Numbered from the stretch's first letter, positions 9,170 through 18,926 are shown. The stretch is DNA of 64,000 nucleotides from Streptococcus gallolyticus subsp. gallolyticus DSM 16831 (GCF_002000985.1 NZ_CP018822.1:1630001-1694000), one strand, 5' to 3'. The notes: generated by a model from the letters alone, not told the origin. Made by a program: numbers and translations.

Positions 9170-11971
9170 TTATTTCGTCGTATAAGCAAAACTCAAACTA
9201 CTATCCACTCCAGATAATTTACGGAAGGTGTAGTTGGGATTGCCATTGTAGTTGGTTTCGGAGATAAGGAATGAGCCTTCTGGGTAGACTTTCTCCACAA
9301 AAGCCACATGTCCGTATTCTGCTGGTGTGCCATGTCCTCCACCCGCAAATGAGAGTATGGCTCCTGCTTGCGGACTTGTTCCAGTTTCCCCACCGAGACT
9401 TGCGGCTGTACGCACCCAATCTTGGCCATTACCCATGGTACTGATAATTGGAATCTTCTCACCATTTTTACCTTTGAGTTTAAGACCCAGTTGGTTGATA
9501 CGGGCTGCAACGCCCCAAGTACATTGACCGTAAGCATAGCCCATACCGTCACCACCTCCTGGAATAGAGTTTTCAAAGAGGTCTCCTCGTACAGCTTCTA
9601 AAGATTTTGGATCGCTTTGTGCTGTCCCTCCGTTGGGTTGACTAAAGCCTTTTTCAATTTGGTAATACCACTCACTGGCTCGTGTCTGACGTTCAAGTAG
9701 CTTATCACCACTATTACCTTCCCAGTAAATGAGAAAGAGTTGGGCAAGACTGGCTGGACTACCTGAATTTTTGAAGAAGTCCTTTAACCAGTTGGTATAA
9801 TAAGGACTATCCCCATGCAACATGAAATCCAGTTGTAACCCTAAGTCATACCACTTTTGATGTTTTCCTTTGGCATATTCTAGCAATAAGGTATGTCTGC
9901 GTGACCCATCTGCCGTATCTGTCCATTGGCCTAATCCTAAACCACGTTTAAGAATATTTGGGTAACGTCCATTGTATATTGTTGGACCATTAAGTGAGAG
10001 CCAGCCCTCATCATCCCACGAGCTGTCTGTTGCACCAATAGGAGGAGATAGATAGTCGCCTTCTGCACGCTTGGGATTAATAGAGGATTCTACCGACCAA
10101 TTTCCTAAAATGGCTGCGATAGCTTGATTGGTCACACCTTTACTTTTGAGATAGTCATAAATCCCCTTGGCTCTCTCGAACTCGTCGCCACCAAATTGAC
10201 CGATAGTTGGAAGAATGGTTGTCTGAACCTGGATTACTTTTGGAAAGTAGAAAGCTGGATTGACATAGACCAACTTATCCGTGTCATCATCAACCTTTTG
10301 ATAGGTGACTTTTAGACCCGTTCCGTCTTTGGTTTGACCAATAATGTCTCCTGCCAAGACTTGTTGATTTTCACTCACACGACCTGAATGAATGCCAAAC
10401 AAGGTTAGTTTAGTCTTATTCACTCCCTTACCAGATGTCAGAATAACGGTCTCCCCATCAAGAGATACCTTACCATCCATCGGAGCCACAATGACTTGGT
10501 CTTCTTTTGCTTCTAAGATAATATGGTGATGAAGCGTTGGTTTCTCATCAATGACCTCATAACCATATCGGTAGGACATGCTTAAGTAATCCTCATCCGT
10601 CTGTCCCTGAAAGGGATTATCCAATTCTTGAAGGGCTAAATAGTTGCCTTCTTCGGTCAACTCCTTTAGTTCTTCTTGGTCCTCATCTGACAGCTTGTAA
10701 GGAGGTTTCTGGAATAAGTCAGACATGGATCTAATAGAGTCACCACCGTTTAAGTCCGTCCACACCTGACTGAGAAATGCTTTGTAAGTCGCACCGCCTG
10801 TTCCCATGAAATCGTCAAGCTTATAGTCTTGGTATTGATGATTCATGTAAACCATGACCTCATCAATCTTAGTGTAATAGGTAATCCCTTTATCGTTGGT
10901 TCTTGTATGCTCCGCATCTTCCCACGTCATGTGGGTATAGGCCTTGGTCAATTCCATCTCATCTTGTTGAATGACGCTGCTTCCTGAGACACTCATGAAA
11001 AAGCTCATCATCAAAAGGAGTATCAAGAGAAGGCCTGAGACAATCCAAGTCAAAGGATTTCCCGCAATTGCAGAAAAGAAGGTCAGACTTCCCTTAATGG
11101 CTTGAACAAACCCCTTAACTCCTGCTAGACTGTGCTTTCTGGCATGCTTTAAAAAGGTTTGGTAGCGTCTTTGTGGTTTAAGAGGTTTCTGGCGTGTGAA
11201 TCCTTTTCCCTGTTTTAAGTTCTGGAATCGTTCCTTTCCATGAGCCACTTTCGTCTTTGTAAAACTCACACCAGTCTGTCCACTCTTCACCGCCACTTTA
11301 CCTGCTTGATAGGTAAACCTGCCATAGCGTCTGGCTTTCAAGCTGGTATCCTTTAAGGTTCTTAGACCATCTAAATCATCATCCTGTGCCACCAAGTCAA
11401 GCGATTCAGATGCAGCTAAGCCTAATCCAACTTTGACTTTGGTAGAGTTTTTCTTAGACTTTTGGACTTTCTTGAGTTGTTTGACTTCACGTTTGGCAGA
11501 ACTTACTTCTTTTTCTGCACTGAGTCGATCAAATGATTTTTCTTGGTGAAATTGAAAGCGAGACTTCACGGAAGATTTATCTTTTTGGAAGGGAAACTTA
11601 GGATTAACCGATTTTGACTTTTCACTTAGTTTCACTTCTGACAAATGTTTTCTTGCCGTCCGCAAACGTTCTTGAGCTTGAGGAAGTCGATAGTTCTTGA
11701 TTTCCTTTCCCCTTAACAGGCTAGGAGACACATAGGTAATTTCCTTTAGGAACTTCTCTTCTGCATCCTCTTGGCTACTGAGTAGATTTTCTTTTAACTC
11801 AGTTTTCTTTTCCTGAAAAAGCGAATTTTGGGCTGGTTTTCGAAATCGTCCTTTTTTAGGAACAGTCTGTTTTAAGGCTCTAACTTCTTTCCGATAATGC
11901 ATACGGGCTGATTTTAAGTTGCTTCGAAAATTTTGCCTTGCTTGTTTGACTACCTTTTTATCCTCTTTCAT
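9170..11971 (-). CDS. VirB1-like conjugation muramidase with CHAP domain, 933 aa
   Basis: A cell-wall remodelling component of the mating channel. Residues 1-290 are very basic and cytoplasmic (many Lys/Arg, coiled segments). A membrane anchor follows at ~300-335 (WIVSGLLLILLLMMSFFMSV). The outside part carries a phage-tail-type lysozyme domain at ~595-780 (NQAIAAILGNWSVESSINPK, with the likely catalytic Glu in SVESS, and LGQWTD) and a C-terminal CHAP amidase/endopeptidase domain at ~810-933 with the Cys of YGQCTWG near 816 and the His of EYGHVAFVE near 887. Both domains cut peptidoglycan to let the transfer apparatus through. Its start lies one base beyond the stop of the VirB4 gene, which fits one transfer operon. 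The length and domain order match the Tn916 Orf14/ICE VirB1 class, though the basic N-terminal tail is unusually long. Confidence 0.92.
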   Translation of the reverse strand: MKEDKKVVKQARQNFRSNLKSARMHYRKEVRALKQTVPKKGRFRKPAQNSLFQEKKTELKENLLSSQEDAEEKFLKEITYVSPSLLRGKEIKNYRLPQAQERLRTARKHLSEVKLSEKSKSVNPKFPFQKDKSSVKSRFQFHQEKSFDRLSAEKEVSSAKREVKQLKKVQKSKKNSTKVKVGLGLAASESLDLVAQDDDLDGLRTLKDTSLKARRYGRFTYQAGKVAVKSGQTGVSFTKTKVAHGKERFQNLKQGKGFTRQKPLKPQRRYQTFLKHARKHSLAGVKGFVQAIKGSLTFFSAIAGNPLTWIVSGLLLILLLMMSFFMSVSGSSVIQQDEMELTKAYTHMTWEDAEHTRTNDKGITYYTKIDEVMVYMNHQYQDYKLDDFMGTGGATYKAFLSQVWTDLNGGDSIRSMSDLFQKPPYKLSDEDQEELKELTEEGNYLALQELDNPFQGQTDEDYLSMSYRYGYEVIDEKPTLHHHIILEAKEDQVIVAPMDGKVSLDGETVILTSGKGVNKTKLTLFGIHSGRVSENQQVLAGDIIGQTKDGTGLKVTYQKVDDDTDKLVYVNPAFYFPKVIQVQTTILPTIGQFGGDEFERAKGIYDYLKSKGVTNQAIAAILGNWSVESSINPKRAEGDYLSPPIGATDSSWDDEGWLSLNGPTIYNGRYPNILKRGLGLGQWTDTADGSRRHTLLLEYAKGKHQKWYDLGLQLDFMLHGDSPYYTNWLKDFFKNSGSPASLAQLFLIYWEGNSGDKLLERQTRASEWYYQIEKGFSQPNGGTAQSDPKSLEAVRGDLFENSIPGGGDGMGYAYGQCTWGVAARINQLGLKLKGKNGEKIPIISTMGNGQDWVRTAASLGGETGTSPQAGAILSFAGGGHGTPAEYGHVAFVEKVYPEGSFLISETNYNGNPNYTFRKLSGVDSSLSFAYTTK

Positions 11972-11972
11972 C

Positions 11973-14324
11973 TCATGTCCTCATTTTTTCAGGGTCCGTA
12001 CTCATGATGTCAAAGAGCTTGGTGTCTTGTGGAATCTTATTCTTGAATGGGACAACGGTGGAACCGGCCTTAATTAAGCCTGCCCCTTTTTCAGGATTGA
12101 CCAAGTATTTCTCCAGTTCCTTGGAAAGTCCAAGCATATGCACCAATTCTTCGCGATCGCTCTTAGCCTGTTTTAATAGAATCATAAACTCGCTATTGGC
12201 AATAATACGTCTGCCATTGGCATCTAAAAGAAGAGTCTCTACATTTTGAGTAATACCTGTCGGTATCGCCCCATATTTACGGACACGACTCCAGAGTTTA
12301 AAGAAGAAATCAGACGCATATTTGTCCAATAAAAGAAGCTGCATTTCATCAAAGTAAATCCAGGTCTTCTTCCCTAGCTTTTGGTTTTTGACCACACGAT
12401 TCCAAATTTGGTCAAAGATAACCATGAGGGCAATTTGTTTTAATTCATCGCCTAACTTTTTGACATTGTAAATCAGGAAATGACTGTCAGTTTTGATATT
12501 GGTTCGATGTGAGAAAATATCCAGCGACCCTTCCACATAGAGTTCCATATCCAGTGCCAAGTCCTTAGCTTCCTGTTCAGGTTGTTGAGATAAGACAAAG
12601 ACCCATTCGACCAAGGACGGTGTGTCAAAATGCTTATAGGTAAGTCTCGTCACACGGTCAATCAAGGACTTCTCACGACCATCCATTTTACGGTCCAAGA
12701 GCTTCCCAATCCAGGACAAGAGAAATTCTGACTTGACCTTGACCGGATCATCATCCATATTCTCATCTGATAGATCGAGAACATTTAAAAACGTTGTGGA
12801 ATCTGGGGCAATATCAATACTTTCCCCACCAAAGGCTTGACCGATAATACTGTACTCATTTTCTGGGTCAACTATAATAATTTCGGTATCACTATCTGCT
12901 TCCTTAAGCTTAGTAGAGATGATTTCATGTTTTGTCGCCATCCCTTTGCCAGCTCCAGAAGTCCCTAAAATCAAACCTGACGGTGTATTTAACTTGCCAC
13001 GGTCAATACTGATGATATTACTTGAAATCTGATTGATGCCATAAAATTTCCCACCCTTGTCCTGAATATCAACGGAAGTCCAAGGTGCATTCACGGCAAT
13101 GTTTGAAGTCAATAGAGAACGAGAAACTCCTTCGAGATAGTTCTTCCCAAATGGCAAGAGACTATTAAAAGCAGCTTCTTGCATGTAGGTCAAGTTGTCA
13201 ATAATCATATCATTTGACCCCGCCACTTGCTTGATAATATCAAGAGATTGTTTGAGTTGGTCTTCAGTATCTGCCAGCACGCCAATTAGAAATACAGTGT
13301 CAAACAGTTTATCTCCTGTTTGGGTCATGGTTTGAAGAAGAGCTTCTGCTTCATCGATATTGTTTTCAAGAACATAGCCGACCTTCTCCAAATAGATGCC
13401 TGTCCGAGCCATCTTTTGTTGTTCCCCAATCTTTTGCGATTCCATCAAGGTTTTCTTGGTTCGCAGCTTGGTCATGGTTTCAGACTTGGTGGAGCCTTTA
13501 GCATGTAGGCTAATCATCACTTCCAAATCTGACTGCATCAGGTCTCTAATAAATTTATCCCCTAGCTCCATACCATAGTCACGAACATAGACAATCTGTA
13601 ATAATCTATCGTCCAATTCAATATGATTCTTGTGTTTAAAGGAAAGGTAGGGTGGGGCAATAAAGTGTTTGGTGGATTGACCTGAGAGGGTCAAATCCTT
13701 GTAAGAGAACGGTAAATGATTTTCACCTCGCAACATATCCGCAAGGACATTCACTCGCTCCTCTCCACCAAGCAGACCAAGAGATACATCAATCTCTGAA
13801 AAGCCACTCTTGAAATATTCCCCAATTTGCGACAGAGAACGAAAAGCTAGTTTTGGTGTTTGGTCGCTCTTGCCAAATGAAAGAAACTTGACAGCCGAAA
13901 AGTTGTTTTCACCCGCCTCTAAGTTGGCATTCATCATGCGATTTAATTCATCACGATAAGCATCAAACCCATCTTCCTGTAAGGGATAGAGAATACTCTT
14001 ACGGAATTTTTCCAGATTGACCTTTTTATTGAAAATGGTCAGTTGGAAATTGGTCTTATCATCCAGTGAATTGATTAAATCAGAATATTTCTCAACAATA
14101 GCTCCTTTATCATCTAAGCCAACTGTTTGATAATTGACATCTCCTAAGAGATAGGTTTGTGAGAAATAACTTGGACTGACCTGCATAAGGCCATTCTGAA
14201 AAAGCCCTTGATAGGCTAACGTATTTACGGTAGAAGGGCTGATTTCCTGTTTCTGTGTTTTCGTCTTTTGCTTTTTGTCATTAGAAGAGGTCTTTGGTTT
14301 CATTGAGTGTTTTAATTTTTTCAC
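11973..14324 (-). CDS. VirB4-like conjugation ATPase, 783 aa
   Basis: The energising ATPase of the type IV secretion apparatus, acting at the inner face of the membrane. Walker A is GTSGAGKGMATK near residue 458 and Walker B is IYFDEMQLLLL near residue 660; a conserved GITQNVE motif follows. The N-terminal half matches the TraC/VirB4 N domain. The start is a GTG at 14,324, chosen because AAAGGAG lies 6 bases upstream. The frame overlaps the end of the PrgI gene by 44 bases. Length is normal for the family (about 780-830 aa). Confidence 0.94.
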   Translation of the reverse strand: MKKLKHSMKPKTSSNDKKQKTKTQKQEISPSTVNTLAYQGLFQNGLMQVSPSYFSQTYLLGDVNYQTVGLDDKGAIVEKYSDLINSLDDKTNFQLTIFNKKVNLEKFRKSILYPLQEDGFDAYRDELNRMMNANLEAGENNFSAVKFLSFGKSDQTPKLAFRSLSQIGEYFKSGFSEIDVSLGLLGGEERVNVLADMLRGENHLPFSYKDLTLSGQSTKHFIAPPYLSFKHKNHIELDDRLLQIVYVRDYGMELGDKFIRDLMQSDLEVMISLHAKGSTKSETMTKLRTKKTLMESQKIGEQQKMARTGIYLEKVGYVLENNIDEAEALLQTMTQTGDKLFDTVFLIGVLADTEDQLKQSLDIIKQVAGSNDMIIDNLTYMQEAAFNSLLPFGKNYLEGVSRSLLTSNIAVNAPWTSVDIQDKGGKFYGINQISSNIISIDRGKLNTPSGLILGTSGAGKGMATKHEIISTKLKEADSDTEIIIVDPENEYSIIGQAFGGESIDIAPDSTTFLNVLDLSDENMDDDPVKVKSEFLLSWIGKLLDRKMDGREKSLIDRVTRLTYKHFDTPSLVEWVFVLSQQPEQEAKDLALDMELYVEGSLDIFSHRTNIKTDSHFLIYNVKKLGDELKQIALMVIFDQIWNRVVKNQKLGKKTWIYFDEMQLLLLDKYASDFFFKLWSRVRKYGAIPTGITQNVETLLLDANGRRIIANSEFMILLKQAKSDREELVHMLGLSKELEKYLVNPEKGAGLIKAGSTVVPFKNKIPQDTKLFDIMSTDPEKMRT

Positions 14325-14634
14325 GTTGGTCTCCTTTTCTTCCAGTAAATGTACGATCTGGTACTGTCAGTTCATAATGAAATCGGTACTTTAGGTAGAT
14401 TTCAAATGGTAAATCATTGGGTCGGTAAACCCCAAATAACATGAGTGGAATGGTAAAGCTAAAAACAAAGCCATAGACAAACCAATCCCCAAATTGCCAG
14501 TAAAATAGGTTCAAGCCCAATACCAAAATGGTTATGGCGACGGCTGGAAATACAAAAATAACCTGTCTGGTTGTAAATCCTAACCATGCCCTGTGTTGAA
14601 CCTTTGAGATGTCCTTAAAGACACGAGTGTTCAT
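14281..14634 (-). CDS. PrgI family conjugal transfer membrane protein
   Basis: A 117-aa protein with a short cytoplasmic head (RVFKDISKVQHRAWLGFTTR), two membrane segments at ~25-45 and ~50-70, and a cytoplasmic tail starting YRPNDLPFEIYLKYRFHYE. This arrangement is that of the PrgI/TcpE-like family found next to VirB4 in Gram-positive conjugation systems (VirB3-like position). Its 3' end overlaps the VirB4 gene. Confidence 0.9.
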   Translation of the reverse strand: MNTRVFKDISKVQHRAWLGFTTRQVIFVFPAVAITILVLGLNLFYWQFGDWFVYGFVFSFTIPLMLFGVYRPNDLPFEIYLKYRFHYELTVPDRTFTGRKGDQREKIKTLNETKDLF

Positions 14635-14689
14635 AAATAATAGCTCCTTCTTTGATAAAAGGACTAAGATGAAAATCTCAGTCCAGTTT

Positions 14690-14815
14690 GAATTGCTTCA
14701 TGATTTTGACGCAGTAGACGTCTGAACTCTCTACGCTAGTTCCTAGCTATGACAGTTCTAGTCGTCCTTGCGGAGGTAGGACGACGTAATCGACTGCAAA
14801 GCAGTTCCGATTCCT
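14690..14815 (-). other. Structured intergenic element with several hairpins
   Basis: The 190-base gap between the PrgI and VirB6-like genes has no ORF but is full of short perfect inverted repeats: AGACGTCT, GCTAG-TTC-CTAGC, TCGTCCT...AGGACGA and ACTGC-AAA-GCAGT. It may be a structured RNA, a processing site, or a remnant of a small repeat element. Nothing in it lets me name a family. Confidence 0.5.
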
Positions 14816-14824
14816 GTCCTACTC

Positions 14825-15679
14825 TCACATCCCCAAAATACTTCGGGCGGTTCGTTGACTGCCAACTAAGGCAATGATTAACAAGATGGCCTGTACCAAG
14901 CCACCAAACATAATGGCGAGTGATTCCATAACTCCAGCTCCATTTGATACGGCAATCTTTCCAGCAGATTCAAACAAGGGAACAAGAGATACGATTAGAA
15001 AAATCAAAATACCTTGAACGGCATAGACCATGATGTTCTTAAGGTAGCCAATCCCAACACTTCTCCAGTCATCACTGAGGAAGGTTGGAATAGTTACAGG
15101 GGCAAAAGGAATCATTAGATAAAGTTGGATAAAGCGAATGGTAATCAAGATATTGACAACCATGATACTGGCCATTCGCACCAACCAAATGAGAATCGCA
15201 AAAAAGCCAATAATCATTTTTCCTACAATTCCAGAACCCTTGATGCCTGAGATAGTATCGTAACTAGCACCACCATTTGTGACAAGCCCTGCCACTTGTT
15301 CAATAACATAAGAGGCAATGGCAATAATGGCTTCCACAATAACCGTCGTATTGGTAATCACGACCGCGACCATAATGTAGCTGACAATCATAGGTGCTAT
15401 GGCTTCAAAGGTCATCGCACCACCTGAGTTGGCGATTTTCTTGGCCATTTTTGAGAATTCGAGTACGAGAACAACCGCAAGAATAGCTACTCCCAATGGC
15501 TGCATAATCCCCTTGGTAACGGCTGTCATGTAAGACCACACCGTCGGATTAAAGTCCGCTAGTGACTTAATCAAGTTGGCGGTTGATTCTAAATCCACTT
15601 GAAAACCTTCAAAAAGACTATCGCTAGATACTTTTTCAGAGGCTAAAAATACAAAAGGTGACGTAAAATTCATCATCAT
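14825..15679 (-). CDS. VirB6/TrbL-like polytopic conjugation protein
   Basis: A 284-aa integral membrane protein with about six helices (for example ILAVVLVLEFSKMA, MIVSYIMVAVVITNTTVIVE, MIIGFFAILIWLVRMASIMV, and a C-terminal AIMFGGLVQAILLIIALVGS). This pattern and its place after the small pilin-like protein fit the VirB6/TrsL class that forms part of the membrane channel. Three consecutive ATG codons stand at the start behind AGGAGG, so the exact first residue is uncertain by two. Confidence 0.85.
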   Translation of the reverse strand: MMMNFTSPFVFLASEKVSSDSLFEGFQVDLESTANLIKSLADFNPTVWSYMTAVTKGIMQPLGVAILAVVLVLEFSKMAKKIANSGGAMTFEAIAPMIVSYIMVAVVITNTTVIVEAIIAIASYVIEQVAGLVTNGGASYDTISGIKGSGIVGKMIIGFFAILIWLVRMASIMVVNILITIRFIQLYLMIPFAPVTIPTFLSDDWRSVGIGYLKNIMVYAVQGILIFLIVSLVPLFESAGKIAVSNGAGVMESLAIMFGGLVQAILLIIALVGSQRTARSILGM

Positions 15680-15697
15680 GTCATGTTCTGACCTCCT

Positions 15698-15940
15698 CTA
15701 AATGGTAATCTGTGTTACAAAAGCACCAGCGGCACCCACCATTACCCCACCAACAATTTCTAGAATGGCATTTCGGACACCTGGACCTCCATCTTTTATG
15801 TTGGTTGAAAGGTTGATAATACCCATGACAACAAGAAAGGCTCCTACTGCAATTAAGCCTTTTTGTAATAGAGACATGGCTTGGGAGAACATGGAGCTGG
15901 CGTCCACTCCGTAAACAAAGCCTGTTAGTTTTTGATTCAT
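15698..15940 (-). CDS. VirB2-like small membrane (pilin-like) protein
   Basis: An 80-aa protein with two hydrophobic helices (SLLQKGLIAVGAFLVVMGII and AILEIVGGVMVGAAGAFVTQ) joined by a short Gly/Asp loop. That is the layout of VirB2-type components and of the homologous small proteins in Gram-positive transfer operons. A longer frame begins at 15,952, but only the ATG at 15,938-15,940 has an SD (GAGG, 6 nt away), so I use it. It lies between the VirD4 and VirB6-like genes in the same operon. No processing site can be assigned with confidence. Confidence 0.75.
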   Translation of the reverse strand: MNQKLTGFVYGVDASSMFSQAMSLLQKGLIAVGAFLVVMGIINLSTNIKDGGPGVRNAILEIVGGVMVGAAGAFVTQITI

Positions 15941-15957
15941 ATTTTTCCTCATTTCTA

Positions 15958-17775
15958 TTAATGTAGTGACGTTTCTGTGCTTAAATCCCTTATTGTATGG
16001 CCTGACAAATCTATCTCTTCCTCAGTGATTAGGGGATTGATGTGGTAGTGCCACCAGCGTTCATCAGATTCCTTATCTGCAAGCCATTTCCAATTCTTAT
16101 GTTTGAGTGGAAAATATTTCTTTGATCTAAATACTGGCACTCCTGCAATTCGTACGAGGCACTCATCTCGTTTCATATTTCCTACTTCATCTGCTGTCAT
16201 CAAGTCACGGGCAATTTTCTGGTGAGAGGTAGAACTTGAGCCATTCTGCCCAAATGAACGACTGGTGCTTCTGACATCAATGGTTTGTTTACCTAGAAGA
16301 CCACTCATGAATTTGAAAGTTTCCTCGTCATTTCCACCCAAATAGAGGAGGCTGTCACAGTTCCCCAGTATAGTTTTCCAAGCCTCTTTTTCCTTATAAA
16401 GTCCTTGGAGTTGAGCAATATTTTGCAAGATTGGAACTAGACTCATGTTCCTAGAGCGAACTGTTGAGGTTTGTTCGGCAAAGTCTGGGATTTCTCCGAC
16501 ATTTGCAAACTCATCCAGATAGCTTCTAACATGAATCGGCAGTTGCCCTTTAAAGTCAACATCAGCCTGCCTGGTCAAGGTGGAGAAAACTGTAGAGAAA
16601 AATAAAGCAGATAGAAAACGAAAGGTCGTATCATTGTCTGGAATAACAAGATAGACCATGGTCTTTTGAGTGCCCCACGTTTTCAAATCCATAGTGTCTC
16701 TTTGCGTCAAATCAATCACCGATTGAATATTAAAAAGGGCAAATTTAGCTGTTGTGACCGCAATCACCGAATCCAAGGTCTTATCCTTATAGTTTTGAAA
16801 ATCTGCCCAGTTTCTCATGGTAAAGTTCTCGTGACCATATTTCTTAGCATAGTCTTCAAACAAGACTTCAAGTACACTTTTGTCCTGATTATCTCCCTTT
16901 GATAAGAGTTTGATGAGTTTCCCAATCTCAGAAAAGGCTGGATAACAGCCACGCTTATGTCTTGCTTCCTGCTCTTGCTTGGAACTTCCTGGTGGATTGT
17001 AAAAATCTACCAAATAAGAGGCAATAGCTCTCACCAATGTCATGGAAGCCTCGTCCCAAAATGGATCACTGCGAGAACCAGACCCACGGGTATTGTTAAA
17101 ATAGACCGTTAACATGCGGTTCAAATCATTCTCTGTTTCTACATAACGAAAGGGATTAAAACCGTCTGAATTGGTCATATTAACCAAGTCTAAAACCTTG
17201 ACCTGATAACCGTTTTCTAAAAAGAGTTTACCTGTCTTCTCAGCCAAATGGTCTTTAGGATCTACGACAATATTGGAACAGTTTAGTTGGATAAGGTTGG
17301 GTTTAACAAATCGAAAGGTCTTGCCTGCCCCAGAACCCCCAATGACAATCAAGTTTTTATTTCGGTCAAACTGGGGCTTCTTCTTTTCCAACAAGGTTAG
17401 ACGAACATCACGAGCCAAAATCGTGTCATTGAAAGGGTTCTTACTGTAAAAGTTCCGCTTTTCCTTACTGGTTCCAAATCGGGCAGAACCGTATTCTTCC
17501 CCTTCTCGATAGACCTTCTGTCCTGTCGATACATAAAGATAGACTAGTGTCATCGTTAGAATCCCAAGGATAAAGGCAAGAAGAGATTTTTGAGTAAAAG
17601 TAAAAAGCCATAAAGGATTGAAGACTTGATTTAGCCCTTCTCCTAAGATGTAGGCTAATCGTTCCATAGGTGGGGCATTGGTTAGACTATCATAGAGTAG
17701 GGTTAGACGGTGACAGAAATAGCCAAAAGCAAGACCCAAGAGTCCAAAGACAAATGCTTTTTGCCTGGAATACAT
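15958..17775 (-). CDS. VirD4/TraG-type coupling protein, 605 aa
   Basis: The type IV coupling protein that recruits the relaxosome and pumps DNA to the channel. Two N-terminal membrane helices (residues ~7-25 and ~60-82) are followed by EEYGSARFGT, Walker A GGSGAGKTFRFVKPN near residue 147, VVDPKDHLAEKTG, and Walker B RSYLDEFANVGEI near 420, then STVRSRNMSLVPILQNIAQL. This is the complete TraG/VirD4 motif set at the usual length. Its ATG shares one base with the stop of the upstream gene. Confidence 0.95.
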   Translation of the reverse strand: MYSRQKAFVFGLLGLAFGYFCHRLTLLYDSLTNAPPMERLAYILGEGLNQVFNPLWLFTFTQKSLLAFILGILTMTLVYLYVSTGQKVYREGEEYGSARFGTSKEKRNFYSKNPFNDTILARDVRLTLLEKKKPQFDRNKNLIVIGGSGAGKTFRFVKPNLIQLNCSNIVVDPKDHLAEKTGKLFLENGYQVKVLDLVNMTNSDGFNPFRYVETENDLNRMLTVYFNNTRGSGSRSDPFWDEASMTLVRAIASYLVDFYNPPGSSKQEQEARHKRGCYPAFSEIGKLIKLLSKGDNQDKSVLEVLFEDYAKKYGHENFTMRNWADFQNYKDKTLDSVIAVTTAKFALFNIQSVIDLTQRDTMDLKTWGTQKTMVYLVIPDNDTTFRFLSALFFSTVFSTLTRQADVDFKGQLPIHVRSYLDEFANVGEIPDFAEQTSTVRSRNMSLVPILQNIAQLQGLYKEKEAWKTILGNCDSLLYLGGNDEETFKFMSGLLGKQTIDVRSTSRSFGQNGSSSTSHQKIARDLMTADEVGNMKRDECLVRIAGVPVFRSKKYFPLKHKNWKWLADKESDERWWHYHINPLITEEEIDLSGHTIRDLSTETSLH

Positions 17776-18263
17776 TACAAGGTCACCTCCTTGGTTTTGA
17801 CTGCCGAAGGTTCTGTCACTCTAATTTTCTCTTTGGCCAGTTCTATCTCTTGGTCCAAGGTTTTATCAAAGGTTAGACCTTCTAACTTTTCTGGGTTAGA
17901 CACCAGTTTCTTCACGAGTTCGTCCAAGTGATGATCAAGCAAGGTCTTGTCCTTGGCATAAAAGTAGAGATAGTCTTTTTGCCAACTAATAGCAAGTGGC
18001 AGTTTTTCTGACTCCATCAACTCCTTAAATTTCTCCACATCAATTGGCTTATCTAAAATGTCTTTACTAACATCTATCGCTTCAATAGCGTAAGGGCTTT
18101 GAAGGAGCTCTTCCAGTTTCTGAACTCCAATCTTATAAGCTGAATCTTGAGCTAAGGCTTGCCTAGCTGACCACTCTAAGAGCTTTAAGAGGGTTCTGAC
18201 TGTCAATAAACTACTTCTTTCTACGTATTGCATCGCTTGACGTTCTTGTTGTTCAGATGACAT
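17775..18263 (-). CDS. ICE hypothetical protein upstream of VirD4, 162 aa
   Basis: A soluble, helix-rich acidic protein (SSLLTVRTLLKLLEWSARQA near the start; EKLEGLTFDKTLDQEIELAK near the end). The longest frame starts at 18,299, but GAGGAGGTCACC directly precedes the ATG at 18,261-18,263, which decides the start. Its last base overlaps the VirD4 start codon, so it is translated with the coupling protein and may be an accessory of it. I do not recognise a domain. Confidence 0.7.
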   Translation of the reverse strand: MSSEQQERQAMQYVERSSLLTVRTLLKLLEWSARQALAQDSAYKIGVQKLEELLQSPYAIEAIDVSKDILDKPIDVEKFKELMESEKLPLAISWQKDYLYFYAKDKTLLDHHLDELVKKLVSNPEKLEGLTFDKTLDQEIELAKEKIRVTEPSAVKTKEVTL

Positions 18264-18302
18264 GGTGACCTCCTCTTCTTTCGATTCCCTATCAAACATA
18301 AG

Positions 18303-18325
18303 GTGCTTCCATAATACGGAAGCAC
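18303..18325 (-). terminator. Hairpin (weak terminator) before VirD4 operon
   Basis: Perfect 8-bp stem GTGCTTCC/GGAAGCAC with a 7-nt loop, but only a poor T-tract follows. It may end the regulatory operon or stabilise the 5' end of the transfer mRNA. Confidence 0.5.
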
Positions 18326-18339
18326 TCTTGATTTTGGTA

Positions 18340-18924
18340 TCACAGAATAGACACTACATAAACAAGAATATTCCAAGCAAGATGTAAGGCGATTACCGTC
18401 TGACAATCTGTTTTTAATCGAACAACAGCCAAGGTCAAGCCCAGACAGCTATACATGAGCCAACTCCCTAACTGATTTGGTCCATGGACTAAAGAAAAGA
18501 GAAAACTAGTCACTCCTATTTGTACAAGAGGATGTTTCAATTTTTCCCACAGCAAATGCCTATAAACAATCTCTTCAAGGACACTTGCATTGACCAGAAA
18601 CAATAAAAAGATAACATGTGGAACCTGCTTTCCTACTTCAACTAATACCGATTGATTCCTAGTCTGAACTGGAAAAAGAAAACTAATTAAGACTGCAAAA
18701 GCAACCATACACGCAAAGCCAAGAAGCAACCATCTTAGGCGATTTTGTAAGGTTATATTTTTTGCTTGAACAGTTTTGTGATGAGTAATCTCTAGACAAG
18801 CTACACCTAAAAGAAGCATTTGTAGCAGGATTAAGACCTTAATCGTCATATAGTCATGCAGGTATAAACTCACAAGAAGACCGTTAAGCTGTATGGCTAG
18901 ATAAAACAACACTATCCTTATCAT
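18340..18924 (-). CDS. CPBP (CAAX/Abi) family intramembrane metalloprotease
   Basis: A 194-aa polytopic membrane protein with the three CPBP motifs: EEIVYRH (EExxxR), FLFSLVHG (FxxxH) and HLAWNIL (HxxxN), all needed for a metal-dependent intramembrane protease active site. Relatives in lactic acid bacteria protect against self-made bacteriocins or process membrane peptides. The frame opens at a GTG (18,930), but AGAGGTG is spaced for the ATG at 18,922-18,924. It lies two bases beyond the stop of the helix-turn-helix gene, so the two are probably coupled. The substrate is unknown; the 31-aa membrane peptide at 21,382 is one possible partner, which is speculation. Confidence 0.85.
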   Translation of the reverse strand: MIRIVLFYLAIQLNGLLVSLYLHDYMTIKVLILLQMLLLGVACLEITHHKTVQAKNITLQNRLRWLLLGFACMVAFAVLISFLFPVQTRNQSVLVEVGKQVPHVIFLLFLVNASVLEEIVYRHLLWEKLKHPLVQIGVTSFLFSLVHGPNQLGSWLMYSCLGLTLAVVRLKTDCQTVIALHLAWNILVYVVSIL

Positions 18925-18926
18925 TG

